NCBI GenBank assembly: GCA_964036295.1
Contig: OZ038467.1
Coordinates: forward strand, 7,758,170-7,822,169
DNA length: 64,000 bases
Direction of reading: 5' to 3'
Source: Plumapathes pennacea
Taxonomy: Eukaryota > Cnidaria > Anthozoa > Antipatharia > Myriopathidae
Notes under the pieces: generated by a model
The model's database searches: none
Told to the model about the DNA's origin: nothing
What the model saw: only the letters and a program-made list of their open reading frames with translations
Program-made: the position numbers and the translations under genes
Shown here: one piece after another, positions 37,101-49,400 of the stretch
Numbering within the stretch: position 1 is the first letter of the stretch
Layout of the letters: every line of letters starts with the position of its first letter

Positions 37101-40100
37101 TTTTAGAGTTGAAGCAGAATCAAGAAGTTTGATTGTTTACATTTCACCAAGCAACCTGCAGACAATCTAATGCCAATCATACTGGAAGGGACCTCATAAT
37201 CAGTAATGTGTGTGTTGCAACATCAGTGCAAACATTGAACATTTTGACCATATTTCTGTTTATGAGTAATATGCATTTTTCAGACCGTACTTATGCACAT
37301 TTGTATGGCAATTCTGCCTTTTCCAATGTATTTCTCAAAAAAACTAGCAGGAAGGCTGTAAATGTGTAATTATGTGTAATAAAGCCCTTCAGGACTGAAA
37401 ACATCACCTTTTCACTCCCAGCAATGTTTATTACTAACTATCTCTTTCAATATTTTTGCACCAGAAATATGTCAGCATGCTTTCAAAAGAAAAAAAAACT
37501 TGCTTAGACAATATCTGATTGAACAAATATTGTGAGTTCTCAATACTGTATTCATATACAGACAACTTTGTTGTTAATAATATTAATACAGCAAGTTTGT
37601 GTATTTCAGTGTTGGTGCAAGAATCACGTCTATCAGTTCTAACCATGTTTTATATTCCAGATACCCCTCCCAGCAACAGAATGCGTCCAACACCTGCGGT
37701 TCGGGGTTTGCCGAGCAGTAGCACAGAACCCTTACAGCTGCCCTACATGACTGTAGAGGAAGCCACTCGTGGACAGGAGGAGGACGAGTTGAAAAGTGCT
37801 GTCCACTCGAGACAGACCAACAGCACCACAAGACACTATGGTGACAAAAGCCGTCAGACTACACAACATGGCTCCCCTGTTCGTGGTGATGCTGTTTGCA
37901 CCACACCAGGTATGTGTTAAGTTTGTTGTTGGCAAATGGTTTGAACCTAGGAGTTTGAACAGTGTGTTGGTTGTGATTGTGGATTAATCTTCTTCACTTG
38001 ACTCTGAAGATGACTTCCACTTTTTCGTACCTTCTTTTGTCGTGTTTTTGTATTGTGTTGTCTGAGAGTATTTTATTTTTTGCCTTTTTTTGCCTTGGTC
38101 TTGCACTGTCTCATAGTATATAATGTTTTTGTTTGTTTGTTTTTCTTGCTTTGTCTGTTTTTCATCTTCACGTATTGTCTCAAATTGTCTTCTTTTTTTT
38201 TCGTTCTATCTCTTGTCTTGTCGTTTTTGGGGGATATGTATCGCAATATTTACTTCTTGTTTGGGGTTTGTTTACGGTATTCCCTGTTCTTTCTTTTTTT
38301 CTTTTTTTTTTTTGTCTCTCAATATCAAGCTTTTTCTTTTTTGTCTAAAAACACCTTATTTTGTCTTGTCTTGTTTTTTTTTTTTCTCACTGTATTGCTT
38401 TTCTGGTCTTGTTTTGTGTTTTATTTATTTATTTGTTTATTTATTTTTGTCTCTATCTTGTGTTCACACTGCAGTATCATTTTATGTCTCGTCTGACTCA
38501 CAGTAAACTCGTCTTATCTGTTCTTGTGTCATAGTATTCTTTTTTTCTGGTCTCATACATGTAGTGTCTTTTCTCTTTTTCTTTATTATTTCAGGGAAGT
38601 GCCAGGCAGGGGGAGAGCTTCGCCTCTCACATTTTTCAGGTACAAACTTTGAGTTGCCGGATGGCTTTGCAGTCGTGGGAGCCAAGTCTCCTATGCTCCA
38701 AGGAATGACACTGGTTGCCTTGGTGGACAAGAGGTATCTCCCCGACGAAAAAACCAACATGGCCATGCTTGGATTCAGTGGCAATTGTCTTGGCTGTGGT
38801 GCAAAGGGATTCAGATACTTCACAGAATTTTCAACTCACATCAACCTGAGGTTGGCCACTCAACCCAAGAAACAGAAACACTTAAAGTATTTCATCATCA
38901 GAGAGAGAAGTGGACGGCTGCGCAAGGGACCTCAAATACCGTGGAGGGGTAGGGTGGGGTACAGTGTGTCGTGTGTTTTTTAAAAAAACCTCCATTTTCA
39001 CCCGTCCACACATATCCTCCGTTTTTGAAGACTTTCGAAAATGGATGCGTTTTCAAATGAAAACGAATTAGTGTGGACGGGCTACTCGAAAACGGAGGAT
39101 TAGTGTGGACGGGCGAAAACGGATTTTTTTTTGAAAACGGAGTAGTGCGGACGTAGCCTGACTGTTTTTGTTTTTTGTTTTTTTGTTTTATTTATTTATT
39201 TATTTATTTATTTATTTTATTTCAGTGGATGGAAGGAAGCGGACGTATCCTCTCTCTGGTCCTTATGTCCCGCCCGCTTACTCAAATCCCGACACCGACG
39301 TACCCAATAACTGCGCTTTGTCGAATACCTCACCAGGTAAGAAGACATCCAGGGTTCACTTCATACAAAACATAATGCTGTGCGTGTGTGTAAGTTCGTA
39401 CAATGTGGTCATTTATTCATACTTGAAAGAAACAAATAAACAAAAACAAATAAACAAATACATTCGGGATGCCATAAGTACTGTAACTAATCGAGTCTGG
39501 CACCATTAACCCTTTCACTCCCAAGCTCAAAATGTAGATTCTCCCAGCCTTTTAAGAAGAAAATATATCAGTGATGTAGTGAGAATTCATAGTTTAATCA
39601 GCTACACTACCATCTGAGCAAGCTATCAAAAGTCAAGTTCTCCATACTGTAATATAATATATTTCTTGTGAGAAACTGAAGGAGAAAATTGAAGTTGATC
39701 ACTCTTGGGAGTGAAACGGTTAACGTAGTTCCACGTGCGTAGTCGTAGTGTACTTCTAGTATGTATGTTTGTCCATACGTATGCGAGTTTCGATCTACGG
39801 CAGTATCCTTTGTGCTACACTTTCTCAAAGCATTGTTAAGATGATTCTGTCTTTCCTTTCGGGTCCACATCTTGGAGTTTTTTCGCATTACATCAGATTG
39901 GATAACGGTACAGTGAACTCCCTCTTAACGGACACCTGACACCTGGTAGGAGCGGTCTCTGCCGTTTCTTCAGTCATTTAGCTAAACTCTCTTTAATAAG
40001 CCGGACACCTCTCTAAAACAAACAGTTGGAGCTGCAACGGGTAGCAAAAATAGTTGAGACACTTTATATCATTTTCGCCCTGTTTTTCGATTTTGGACTT

Positions 40101-43100
40101 GTTTGCTTCTCTTCTCCCCTCCCCCCTATTGCAATGTTGTTTGAGCGCCCAAATCTGTTACACAGTATTACAGGATCAACATTGAAAAGGGGGAGGGGAA
40201 AATGATCAGATTGAGCGCAATTTCACTTAAAGCGAAAGGAACAAACGCGAAATTTATCATTTTTAAAAGAAAGTCTCAACAATTTTGCAACTCATTGTGG
40301 TCCCAACTGTGTCCGTCTTAGAGCGAGTTGACTGTACTCAATTATAATCCAAGATGGCCGACGCATTTTGATAAACAGAGTGGAAGGTAAAGGGGTTTCA
40401 TAGTCACTGTAGTTCTTTTTGGGTGTTAATTATCTGCGGTAATGATCTCTGAAGGCAAAATAAACAAACTTAAACTTTGGTGTTTGATTCTTTCCAGCGC
40501 CTTCCAAAGTCTCTGTATACCCGGCGTACGTTCAGTCCACAGTGTCTCAGGGCAGCGGGTCGAGTGAAACATCCTCGAATGTCAACAACAGGAATTTTTC
40601 TTGTCGGACCTCTTTACACAGTACAGACGGGAGACCTGCTGTGGAACAGCACCAGCCATATCAACAGCAGAACTCGACCAAAAGGGCGCGCTGGGAGTCG
40701 TGCAGCAGCGAAGCGGCCACCTCAGCATCGAGTGGTGAGATTCACGTTACACTGATTACGTTATCCACGCTTTTTGTCATTGGCTGTATTTATCTTGGGC
40801 GACGAATAATTCATCGTAAACGAATATTTTGTCGCAGACGAATTAGACGGAGACAGTCAAAATGCCGGTTAGTCCAGTTTTGTAACACTAGTTTCAATTT
40901 ATTACTCGATCGATCAGCTGGCCAGTCCAGTTTTGTAACGCTAGTTTCAATTTATTACTCGATCGATCAGCTGGCCAGTCCAGTTTTGTAACGCTAGTTT
41001 CAATTTATTACTCGATCGATCAGCTGGCCAGTCCAGTTTTGTAACGCTAGTTTCAATTTATTACTCGATCGATCAGCTGGCCAGTCCAGTTTTGTAACAT
41101 TAGGTTCAATTTATTACTCGATCGATCAGCTGGCCAGTCCAGTTTTGTAACATTAGGTTCAATTTATTACTCGATCGATCAGCTGGCCAGTCCAGTTTTG
41201 TAACATTAGGTTCAATTTATTACTCGATTGATCAGCAGGCCAGTCATCTTACTTCTTCTGGTTTCCATTCTATCAACAGAAGAACCAGCAAATGACGAGG
41301 CAACGTCGTACAGCGCCACCCGAGTGTCAGACTCAACTGATCTGCCCACCAGGCCTTGGCTGACCATGGCATGTAGCGTATGTCCCGTACTCCTGTTGTG
41401 TCAGCACTCTATCCCTAAGATCCCATGCCTGGTCGACGACATCATCATCAGCGACCTGCTGGTTGGCTGCTTCGATCCTCCTCTGGTGTCGGATCAGACC
41501 CACCTGAGTAGTCTGTGTGGGACGCTCGCGGGCGCATGTTCGGCGGAGACGTTTGCCCAGTCGCCGTTCTTTCGCACAGCCCCGTGTTTGACGAGCCAGA
41601 TGGCCATTTTACTCATCGTGCAATACCTGTCTCAGTTGGTGGAAGATGATCGTCTGAGCCGTGAGGACATTGAATCTCTGTTGCAGGACGCCAAGCTGGA
41701 GCTCTCGGCCACCATGCAGCAACACTCGCATCTTGTAGCACAGAGTAACATGGTCAGTTATCTGCAGCTCCCCGTGCTGGCGAACTTGACCGCCGCAACG
41801 TCTAAAGGCCGAGTAAAAGTCGTCGCCTCGCCTGTTTCTCTTGACTGCGCCATCGTTCGGACGCTGAAGTTCGTCCTCGAGATCCACAAGCACAACCAGA
41901 CCAAGTATCCGCGGGTACCTATTCCAGACTTCATTTTCGTTCTGGCCACACCACAACAGAAGGCCCCGGAGTTCTGCATATTAGTAACGAGCATCAGCCA
42001 AGCCAAGTATCTGTCTGAGGCGATGCTGGGACATCCTGTTCGTTCGAGGATCTCGGAAAACCTTGGCAAGTTGGATCAGATTTTCAGGCTGTCCAGTGAT
42101 GCCTTGGAACAGTTGGTGAGTAGCTTTGAGGAGGCGCTGGGTCAAGGCCAGTTAGTCTTCATTCCCTTCAATGGTTTTGCCCGCATGAAGGTCCTGGCAG
42201 GCGAAGCGCTGAGTATCGAACCGAAAGTTAGCGGCAACTTGTATTCCGCTAGAAGCGCTGGCCTCATTTTCTCCGCGCAGCACCTCATGGCCAAGCAACT
42301 CGTCACCCAAGTTTGTACCATAGCGGAAAACTCCAATGCACTGAATGTGAACCAGTTCGTCAGAGTCGACTTGGTGATTGTCGTTCCTCCAGTAGTGACA
42401 CTTTTCAATCAAACTGTGAAGCGACTCCACCAGTCAGGACTATTGACAGATCTTGGGTTGGAAGGGAGAGTCGGGAGCATCCAGAGAGCTTCTCAATTCG
42501 TTATCATGTTTGACGAGACAGAAGACACCCAGGAAAAGTTGCGCCTTCTCCGCGACAGAGTTCAGAGCCAACCCAAAAGTCTGTTTGTGCTGATCTTTGA
42601 CCAGGCTCAGTTCTACTCCAGTCCCAAAGGGCTGGACTTGCCGTACTTTCAGGACTTCCTTGACGCTACTAACGTGCTACCAGTGTTCGTCACGGCCGTG
42701 CCCTACCTTTTCCAGACCAACCAGTCCTTTATTGATCCGGAGAATGAAGTTTATTGGACAGAAAACAAGAATGAAACAGGTACTGCAAGGCATGCTAACC
42801 CGGGCTATTTATAAATAGACAGCGAAATTTGACTAAATGGAATGCCCCAAACCTTTAAGATTCATTTTAAAGTAGTTCAATTTTAGCTCACAGTGGCCGA
42901 AAATTGGGAAGAATCGGCAAATAATCCTTTTTCATCGGACTCGTTTGAGAAGATCATTTTCATTTGTTGCTATTTATTTATTTTGCCGTCGATTTATTGT
43001 AGGTTTTTTTTTTTTTTTTTGGCGTGTTGGAGCCAAAAGTTTCGGATGTAAACAAAAACATGGGATTGGTTGTGTGTTGGATTATTCTATGGGTCTTTAG

Positions 43101-43440
43101 ACTAAGCTGCGTCTTACTTTACAGAGTACTCAAACGCCCGTGACAAGAACAGCTCGCCGTTTCAAGAGCAGGAGGGCATGTACTTTGGAATAAAGGAATA
43201 CTGTGACTCCATCAAGTGGACTCATCAGTTTCCTCTCATCAGACAAGACGATGCTTTCGAAAGAATGACGCTAAGAACTATCAGGTCAGGCTGTCTGACA
43301 AAAGGACTGAAAAATGCCTCGTTAAAGCCAATCGCAATACCTCTATTTTCAATCTTTGTTTCTGTTAATGTATTTGTTTACTATTGAGGCCTGTGTCTTT
43401 ACCTGTAGTGTCTGTGGAAGTGCTGCTGTGTATGCCGTCA

Positions 43441-43471
<31 letters not shown>

Positions 43472-46400
43472 ATTATTATTGACTCTCCACACGACTATCT
43501 CCCTCTTTCTCACACTCTAACGTGTCTCCTTTTCTCGATCCATTTTTGTCTCCCCCTCTCTCTCATTCTGTTTGTTTCACACTCACTCACTCAACTGTGC
43601 ATCTGTGTGTGTCGTGTCTACAGAGCAACAGAAGACCTGGACTTGAGCGTGCTGCGCTGCTACTTGCTCACACGTCACTACTGCGCGGCCATCATGTGGT
43701 CTGCAGGAATCAAGCCAGCCGAGCCTCACTGCACGCTCAAGACCATTCAGATCATGAGAGAGATCATCGAGTCGCCAGTACGCAATGCGGATGGCAGTGG
43801 ATCGATGCTTGTGATCCGCATTCCGTCAGTTGAACTCGCGAACTTTACCTTGGACAGTTTGAGGAGCACTCGAGATAGGTGAGCAGCTCTCAAGTCTTTA
43901 CTCCCCTAAGAGTGATTAAGTTCAATTTCCAAAGAACGAGAAAGAATTTGGTTACTCCGGGGCTAGCTTAATCGAACTTTGAACAACCAGGCCCATATGG
44001 AGCTTGTCCAGGTGCGTTGCAGCCCCAGAGTTCGTGCTAACATCCTGGGCCCGGTTTTTCAAAGCACGATTAGGCTAATCCTGGATTAGGTGTAAACTTT
44101 CTTGTCATTTATAAGCCTGAAAATGTGAAGATTTCGTCCTGCAACGATTTCCTTGATACGTATTCAGCTAAAACAAGCTTTTTAATCCATATTTGAACAA
44201 AACCCTGCACTTTATCGGCAGAGAGGTCGTCAGAAAGAATTTAGTTAATCCTGGATTATGCTTACCTCGTGCTTACTTGGTTTTCCTGTCTCATTCCAGG
44301 TTAGGCTTTCAGTTCAGGTTTGCTCTCGTCCACGACAGCGGCTCCAAGGAACTTGACGTAGAAGAGTACTTCCTGAAGCGACTCAGGTTGTGGAGGGTGC
44401 GTAAAGGTAAGGCGCTGCTTGAGGTTTTACCACAAAATCTGCACTTGAAATCCTTAGTTTTGTACGATGAGTGCTGACTAGATAATAGGGTGACAGCACA
44501 CGGCCGGATAAAGTATTTTCCGCGGAGTCGGGTGTTTTTGTATCAAATATGTTGATACTCGTCACGTGTCAGAGTCAAGACCACGAGCCAAACAAACAAA
44601 CAAACAAACAAACAAAACATCCAGTTGCTCCAGCCAACAATTTTTAGTTAACCCTTTTACTCATCAACTTGCTTAGATAAAACTTGGCTTTGATTCTCCA
44701 GGCCAACTGCAGGGCAAGCCCCCCGAAACCTGGTGTCCGTCCTGCTTCGAAGAGCTGCAAGACCTGCCTTGCATTGTGCTATTGAGTGGCAGAGAGCGGA
44801 CTGGCGAGACCTTCCCAAGGTGAGAAAGAATTCAACGATAATATATTACAAGAGTTAGGTGGAGTTATTTCGTTGCTCATGTCATTCTCTCGTGTCTCCT
44901 CTTCTCATTCCTGCATCAAACGGTAGAATAGACGTATTAAGGGTCACGTGAGCTTGGAAAAGAGCGCGTGTTGGCGGTCGGGATTCTGTCGGTTGATCGG
45001 AATCTGTCGGAATCCTGTCGATTGATCGGGATTCTGTGCAACGCAAGGAAGCAATAACAAATTGTCTTCAAATTCCTTATGACTTTGTGCCCTGTTTCGT
45101 TCGTTTCGGAGTGTGTCCATCCCCTTCCGTATTTGTCTTACTCTTCTTGTTTTGACTTGCTTTTGTGTGGAATTTCTCGGCGCACAAGGAGGTGTGAGAT
45201 GTTTGTGGGAATCTCAGGTAAATGTAATAATTTCTCAAAGTCATGGCCTGGTGGTACTCAGTTAGTGTCCGCTTATGGGATGTATCTGGTTACAAGAGGT
45301 GTCCCCTCCCCTCCCCTCCGGGGGATTTGTGGAATCATTACGTCTTCAGAGGCTTTTGGCGCCACGGATGACGAGCTCGCAAGGGAGCTTGGGAAACACT
45401 CAACCGCTATGTCTTTCGCTAGGTCCTTGAAGTATATCGACCTGCGTTTGATAGACCGTGGCTTTCTGTACCGCTCGTCGCTGGAGCTGGAGTTTAGCGC
45501 GATCGCGTGCTACATTGGCACCGGGCCGGGAGCTGGGGTCAAGGGCAGTATTTGTGACGTAGGCGACCTTCCGACCGCTGACTGTGGCATTGCGGACACC
45601 GAGTCCGCCAAAGAAGAATCACCAGGTGGCGGAGGAACGGTGTGCAAAACGAGTCACTACTCCTCTAATTACCCGCTTCCCGTCATCCTGGTGTCGCAGT
45701 CAGCCTTCAAAGCTTTCCAGACTGATTTCTACGGCTACCCCAAACATCTGCTTCTCACCACCACTCCCCAGACCCGCTGGGTTAGTCTTGGACGAGCCCA
45801 TCTGGTGACGTCGAACCCTGGGCAACAATCACTTTACTACCGCGAGTGGACTGAGCCCAAGCCCAAGCTACTTGTTGGCACTCAATGCAACTCCGTGAAT
45901 AGCCGGACTGTGATAAGCATGCGCAGCGCCAGTGGGATTGTTATAAGCCCGGAGATTCCCGGTAATTTTGCTGTGCCAGCTAGGGTTGGTTTCATTGTAA
46001 TCCACTAACATGCAATTAACATAAAATTCCCGTCATTCCATGGGTGTTGTTAATATCCTTGAGATGCAACCAATTTAATGAAAGGTTGGAGCTGCTCGTT
46101 CTAATAGTGGGAGATGCCTAAGTGTATGTGCGTGTTGTTTGTTCGCGTGTGTGCGTGTTTAGATTGTGTTAAGGCTGTATTTTTGGGTGTTAAGAGTGTT
46201 TTGTGCGTGTTTACATGTGTTAAGACTGTATGTTTGGGTGTTAAGAGTGTGTTTGTGCGTGTTTAGATGTGTTCAGGCTGTATGTTTGGGTGTTAAGAGT
46301 GTTTTGTGCGTGTTTAAATGTGTAAAGGCTGTATGTTTGGGTGTTAAGAGTGTTTTGTGCGTGTTTAAATGTGTAAAGGCTGTATGTTTGGGTGTTAAGA

Positions 46401-49400
46401 GTGTTTTGGTAGGATGTGTAAAGATAAGTACAGCCTGGGCGCATCTTAAACTTTTCTTCCCGATGGGTCTCTTCCTTCTTTCCCACCTCTCCATTTTGAA
46501 TTTGAAGAAAGCTGCCACCAAACTGGATTTCAGGAAGTCGTCTAATCTATCACAAAACCCAGCAGAGGGGACCAAGCCACTGATAGTTTCTCTTGGCGTT
46601 GGAGTGAGCTCGCGGCTCTGAGTACCATTTCCAGTTTGCTCTTTTTTGTGTGTGCTTAATTTGTGCTTTCTTTTCCGCAGACGTTGTAGAGGAAGACGGT
46701 TTGTCGGCGGTTGAGTCTCTTGCAGAAAGTAACAGACAAGCATCAGGTAGTAGAACACTGGCTTTATGATTGTTTATTCTTTCTTTTATTTATCTTTTAC
46801 TGTTCTGCAGTACCTCTGTGTGAACTTTTTTGAGCTTAATTTTGTCGGAGCAAACTATCAAATGTCAAGTTCTTCTTACTGAATGACGAATTTCTGGATG
46901 GAGACTAGAAGAGAAATTTGCAGTCCATCACTCCCAAGGTTTTCAAGAGGCGAAAGAAACTTTTGCTCGTTTCATATTTACAAAGGATTTTCTGGATCGG
47001 AAGCAAATGGTACATAAAAATTTTCAGGAACTTTTGTCGCCTGAATATGTAATATTTCGGGCTGAGTCAGTAATTGTGTTTGGATTTTTGAGTGAGGAGG
47101 GGACCAGACGTCCCGCCCCCACTCCCTCCCCTTCTTCCATTCATGTTTACTGTCCACTGAGCCTGTTGGCCTTCTTTCAGGGGGGCCCACAAGTGAGGCT
47201 GAAGATAGTGCCAACGAGGACACTAAACCAGCAACCGGTGATGGACCCCGAGGGGCCCTGGAAAGAGAGCAAGAGCGGAGGCCAAGAAATGGACTCGGTG
47301 GAAAACAAGGTGAGAGATCATGGACATCAGTGGTCGCGCACATATACACTAGTGACGAAGTCTGACCAACGGAAGTGACGTCAAGAATGCATTTCCGCAG
47401 TATCACTTACCCTCGGTTTCGTGTTGTAGCTGGCTCCCTGGCGTACCGTCTCGACAGAGTAGCAAATGGCCAGCTCAGGGCCGACTCGGACCCAGGAACA
47501 ACGGACGATGAAAGTGATTCGGACAGACTTGGCAAGAGGAAGTATCACCCGCGGTCAATACTGTTTAGCGGTCCTCCCCAGGTAATGAACAAAGCTAGAT
47601 GTACTGGCCAATCGCTGCCCTTTGTTGGTTGTTTTCGTCGTCGTCGTTGTTTTTGTTAGCTTTCTAGTTATTCCTGTGAGCCTATAGGTCAGGAAAAGCC
47701 CTGAACAAATTCATGTAATACAGTTAATATGTTAGGCTAAAGAATGTTGTTGTTGTTGTTATTAACTAGTTATTCCAAGATACCAAAGCACTACCTTTAT
47801 TGATCAGAAAAAGCCTTGTACAGATTGTTATAATTGACGTTAGACTAAAGAATGTTGTTGTTGTTGTTGTTGTTGTTGTCGTTATTGTTGTTCTTGTTCT
47901 TGTTGCTGCTGTTGGTGTTGAATTAGTTCATGCATGGTATGCATGACACAGAATCGGGAAAAAAAATGCTTGCATTGTACATGTGAACCAACTTTTTGTT
48001 GGTCGTGTTGTGTTCTGAAAGAGGATCTTAATTGAACTTGCTAGGTTGGCAAGACAGGAACTTGTCTACATTTTGTCAGATTGCTCAACCGCATGCTGCT
48101 CAAACTCCAGCGGGTTGACGTGTACGACATCTCCAGCTTAGCGCCAGAAACGAACTGCACCCCAAGCAAGAGACTTCGCGTGGACCCAGCTAGCAGCATG
48201 TGGCCCGACTACAACGTCGTATCCAAGCTTCCGTTCAGCCACGACACGAGAGAACACAAGTACGCTAACATCAGCTCGGTAATCTCTGATCCTAAGGCGG
48301 CAATCGAAGCCCAAGCCGACAGGAAACTCGTGCGGACCTGCGCCGGTGCGTCCCCTAGTAACAACTCCACGCGTTCTGTCATGCTCTCTTCGTGGTCTTC
48401 TTATGATATCTATCATCACTGCGACAGTTGTAAGCAGTACCGCGAGGGCGTGGGGCCGAGCGCCTCGCTTTGCTACGCGTTCAAGTTGAGATCGGGCGAG
48501 GTTCTCCAGTTTGTCATTCCTCCTTCGTGTCAGCGGAACTTCGCCTTCACTCAAGACAAGCAGCTGCGAAGCCTGCGCCTGCCTCTTGTCTTGAGTGGGG
48601 GGAGTGGGGAATGCGTTAAGTCGCTAAAGAAAGAGTCTGGGGAGGAGATGGAAGACGAAATCAAGACTCCGATAATGATGCCGAGTACTGGACGACATGA
48701 AACTGGTAAAAAATGTATTCTCACTATACCGTCGTAGTGATTCATGGACATGTTCTTGTGAGATATATGCTTGCAGTATTTATTCATTACTTTTCTTTTC
48801 TTTCTTGTTTCCTTCTTTTTGCTGTTATGGTATCTGCCATGGCAAAAAACTACAATAATAGCTGTCAAGTTTCGGGCTTTCTTCTGAGAATCTAATATAG
48901 AAGGGAGAGAGAGGGGAAACGCGTATTTTTTCCTTCTCTCCCGTTTCGAAGGCCGGGGGGGAATAGCCTGATACTCAGGCTACGTTTGTGTTGACCTGCA
49001 GGTCTTCTTAACCTGTACCACGCCCTTTATGGCGCGAAACACGTGCATCTCGTGTTCGTCAAGCACCGAGAAGTGGCACTCTACCACAAGACCTGGCCAA
49101 ATCACGTGATCGTCGGTCTGCCGGCCTCCTGTGACTGCGAGGGACTGGGGGTAGCGAGATTCTTCATCAAGGCAAGGAGTGTGTGTTTGATATAGGGACT
49201 GGGTGCCAGTCATGTGACCAGAGTTTGTGGATTTAGAAATTCCTGTTGTCCGAGACAAGTCGCCTAACAATTTTCTTTAACATACCTGTGATACTTTGTA
49301 AGAAGTAGTGTTGGTCTAGACGGGCGTAAAAGCTGACACGAGGATTGTATCAGTCAAAGGTTAACGTTTGTTTAATGGTAAAGGTTAATGTGCTAAACCT

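Noticed and set aside
38053-38506. Three overlapping hydrophobic frames (up to 147 codons) resembling membrane proteins
   Set aside because: They lie in the T-rich tract of a GREB1 intron; Phe/Leu/Cys content is forced by composition.
45079-45422. 5' part of a 309-codon frame, as a possible extension of a GREB1 exon
   Set aside because: Only the acceptor at 45421-45422 gives the required phase and the join [12 protein letters not shown] seen in GREB1 proteins; the upstream part is intronic.
46166-46758. Repetitive plus- and minus-strand frames (LRVCLG / [17 protein letters not shown] type)
   Set aside because: They are translations of the 51-52-bp minisatellite inside a GREB1 intron; GREB1 exons flank it in phase.
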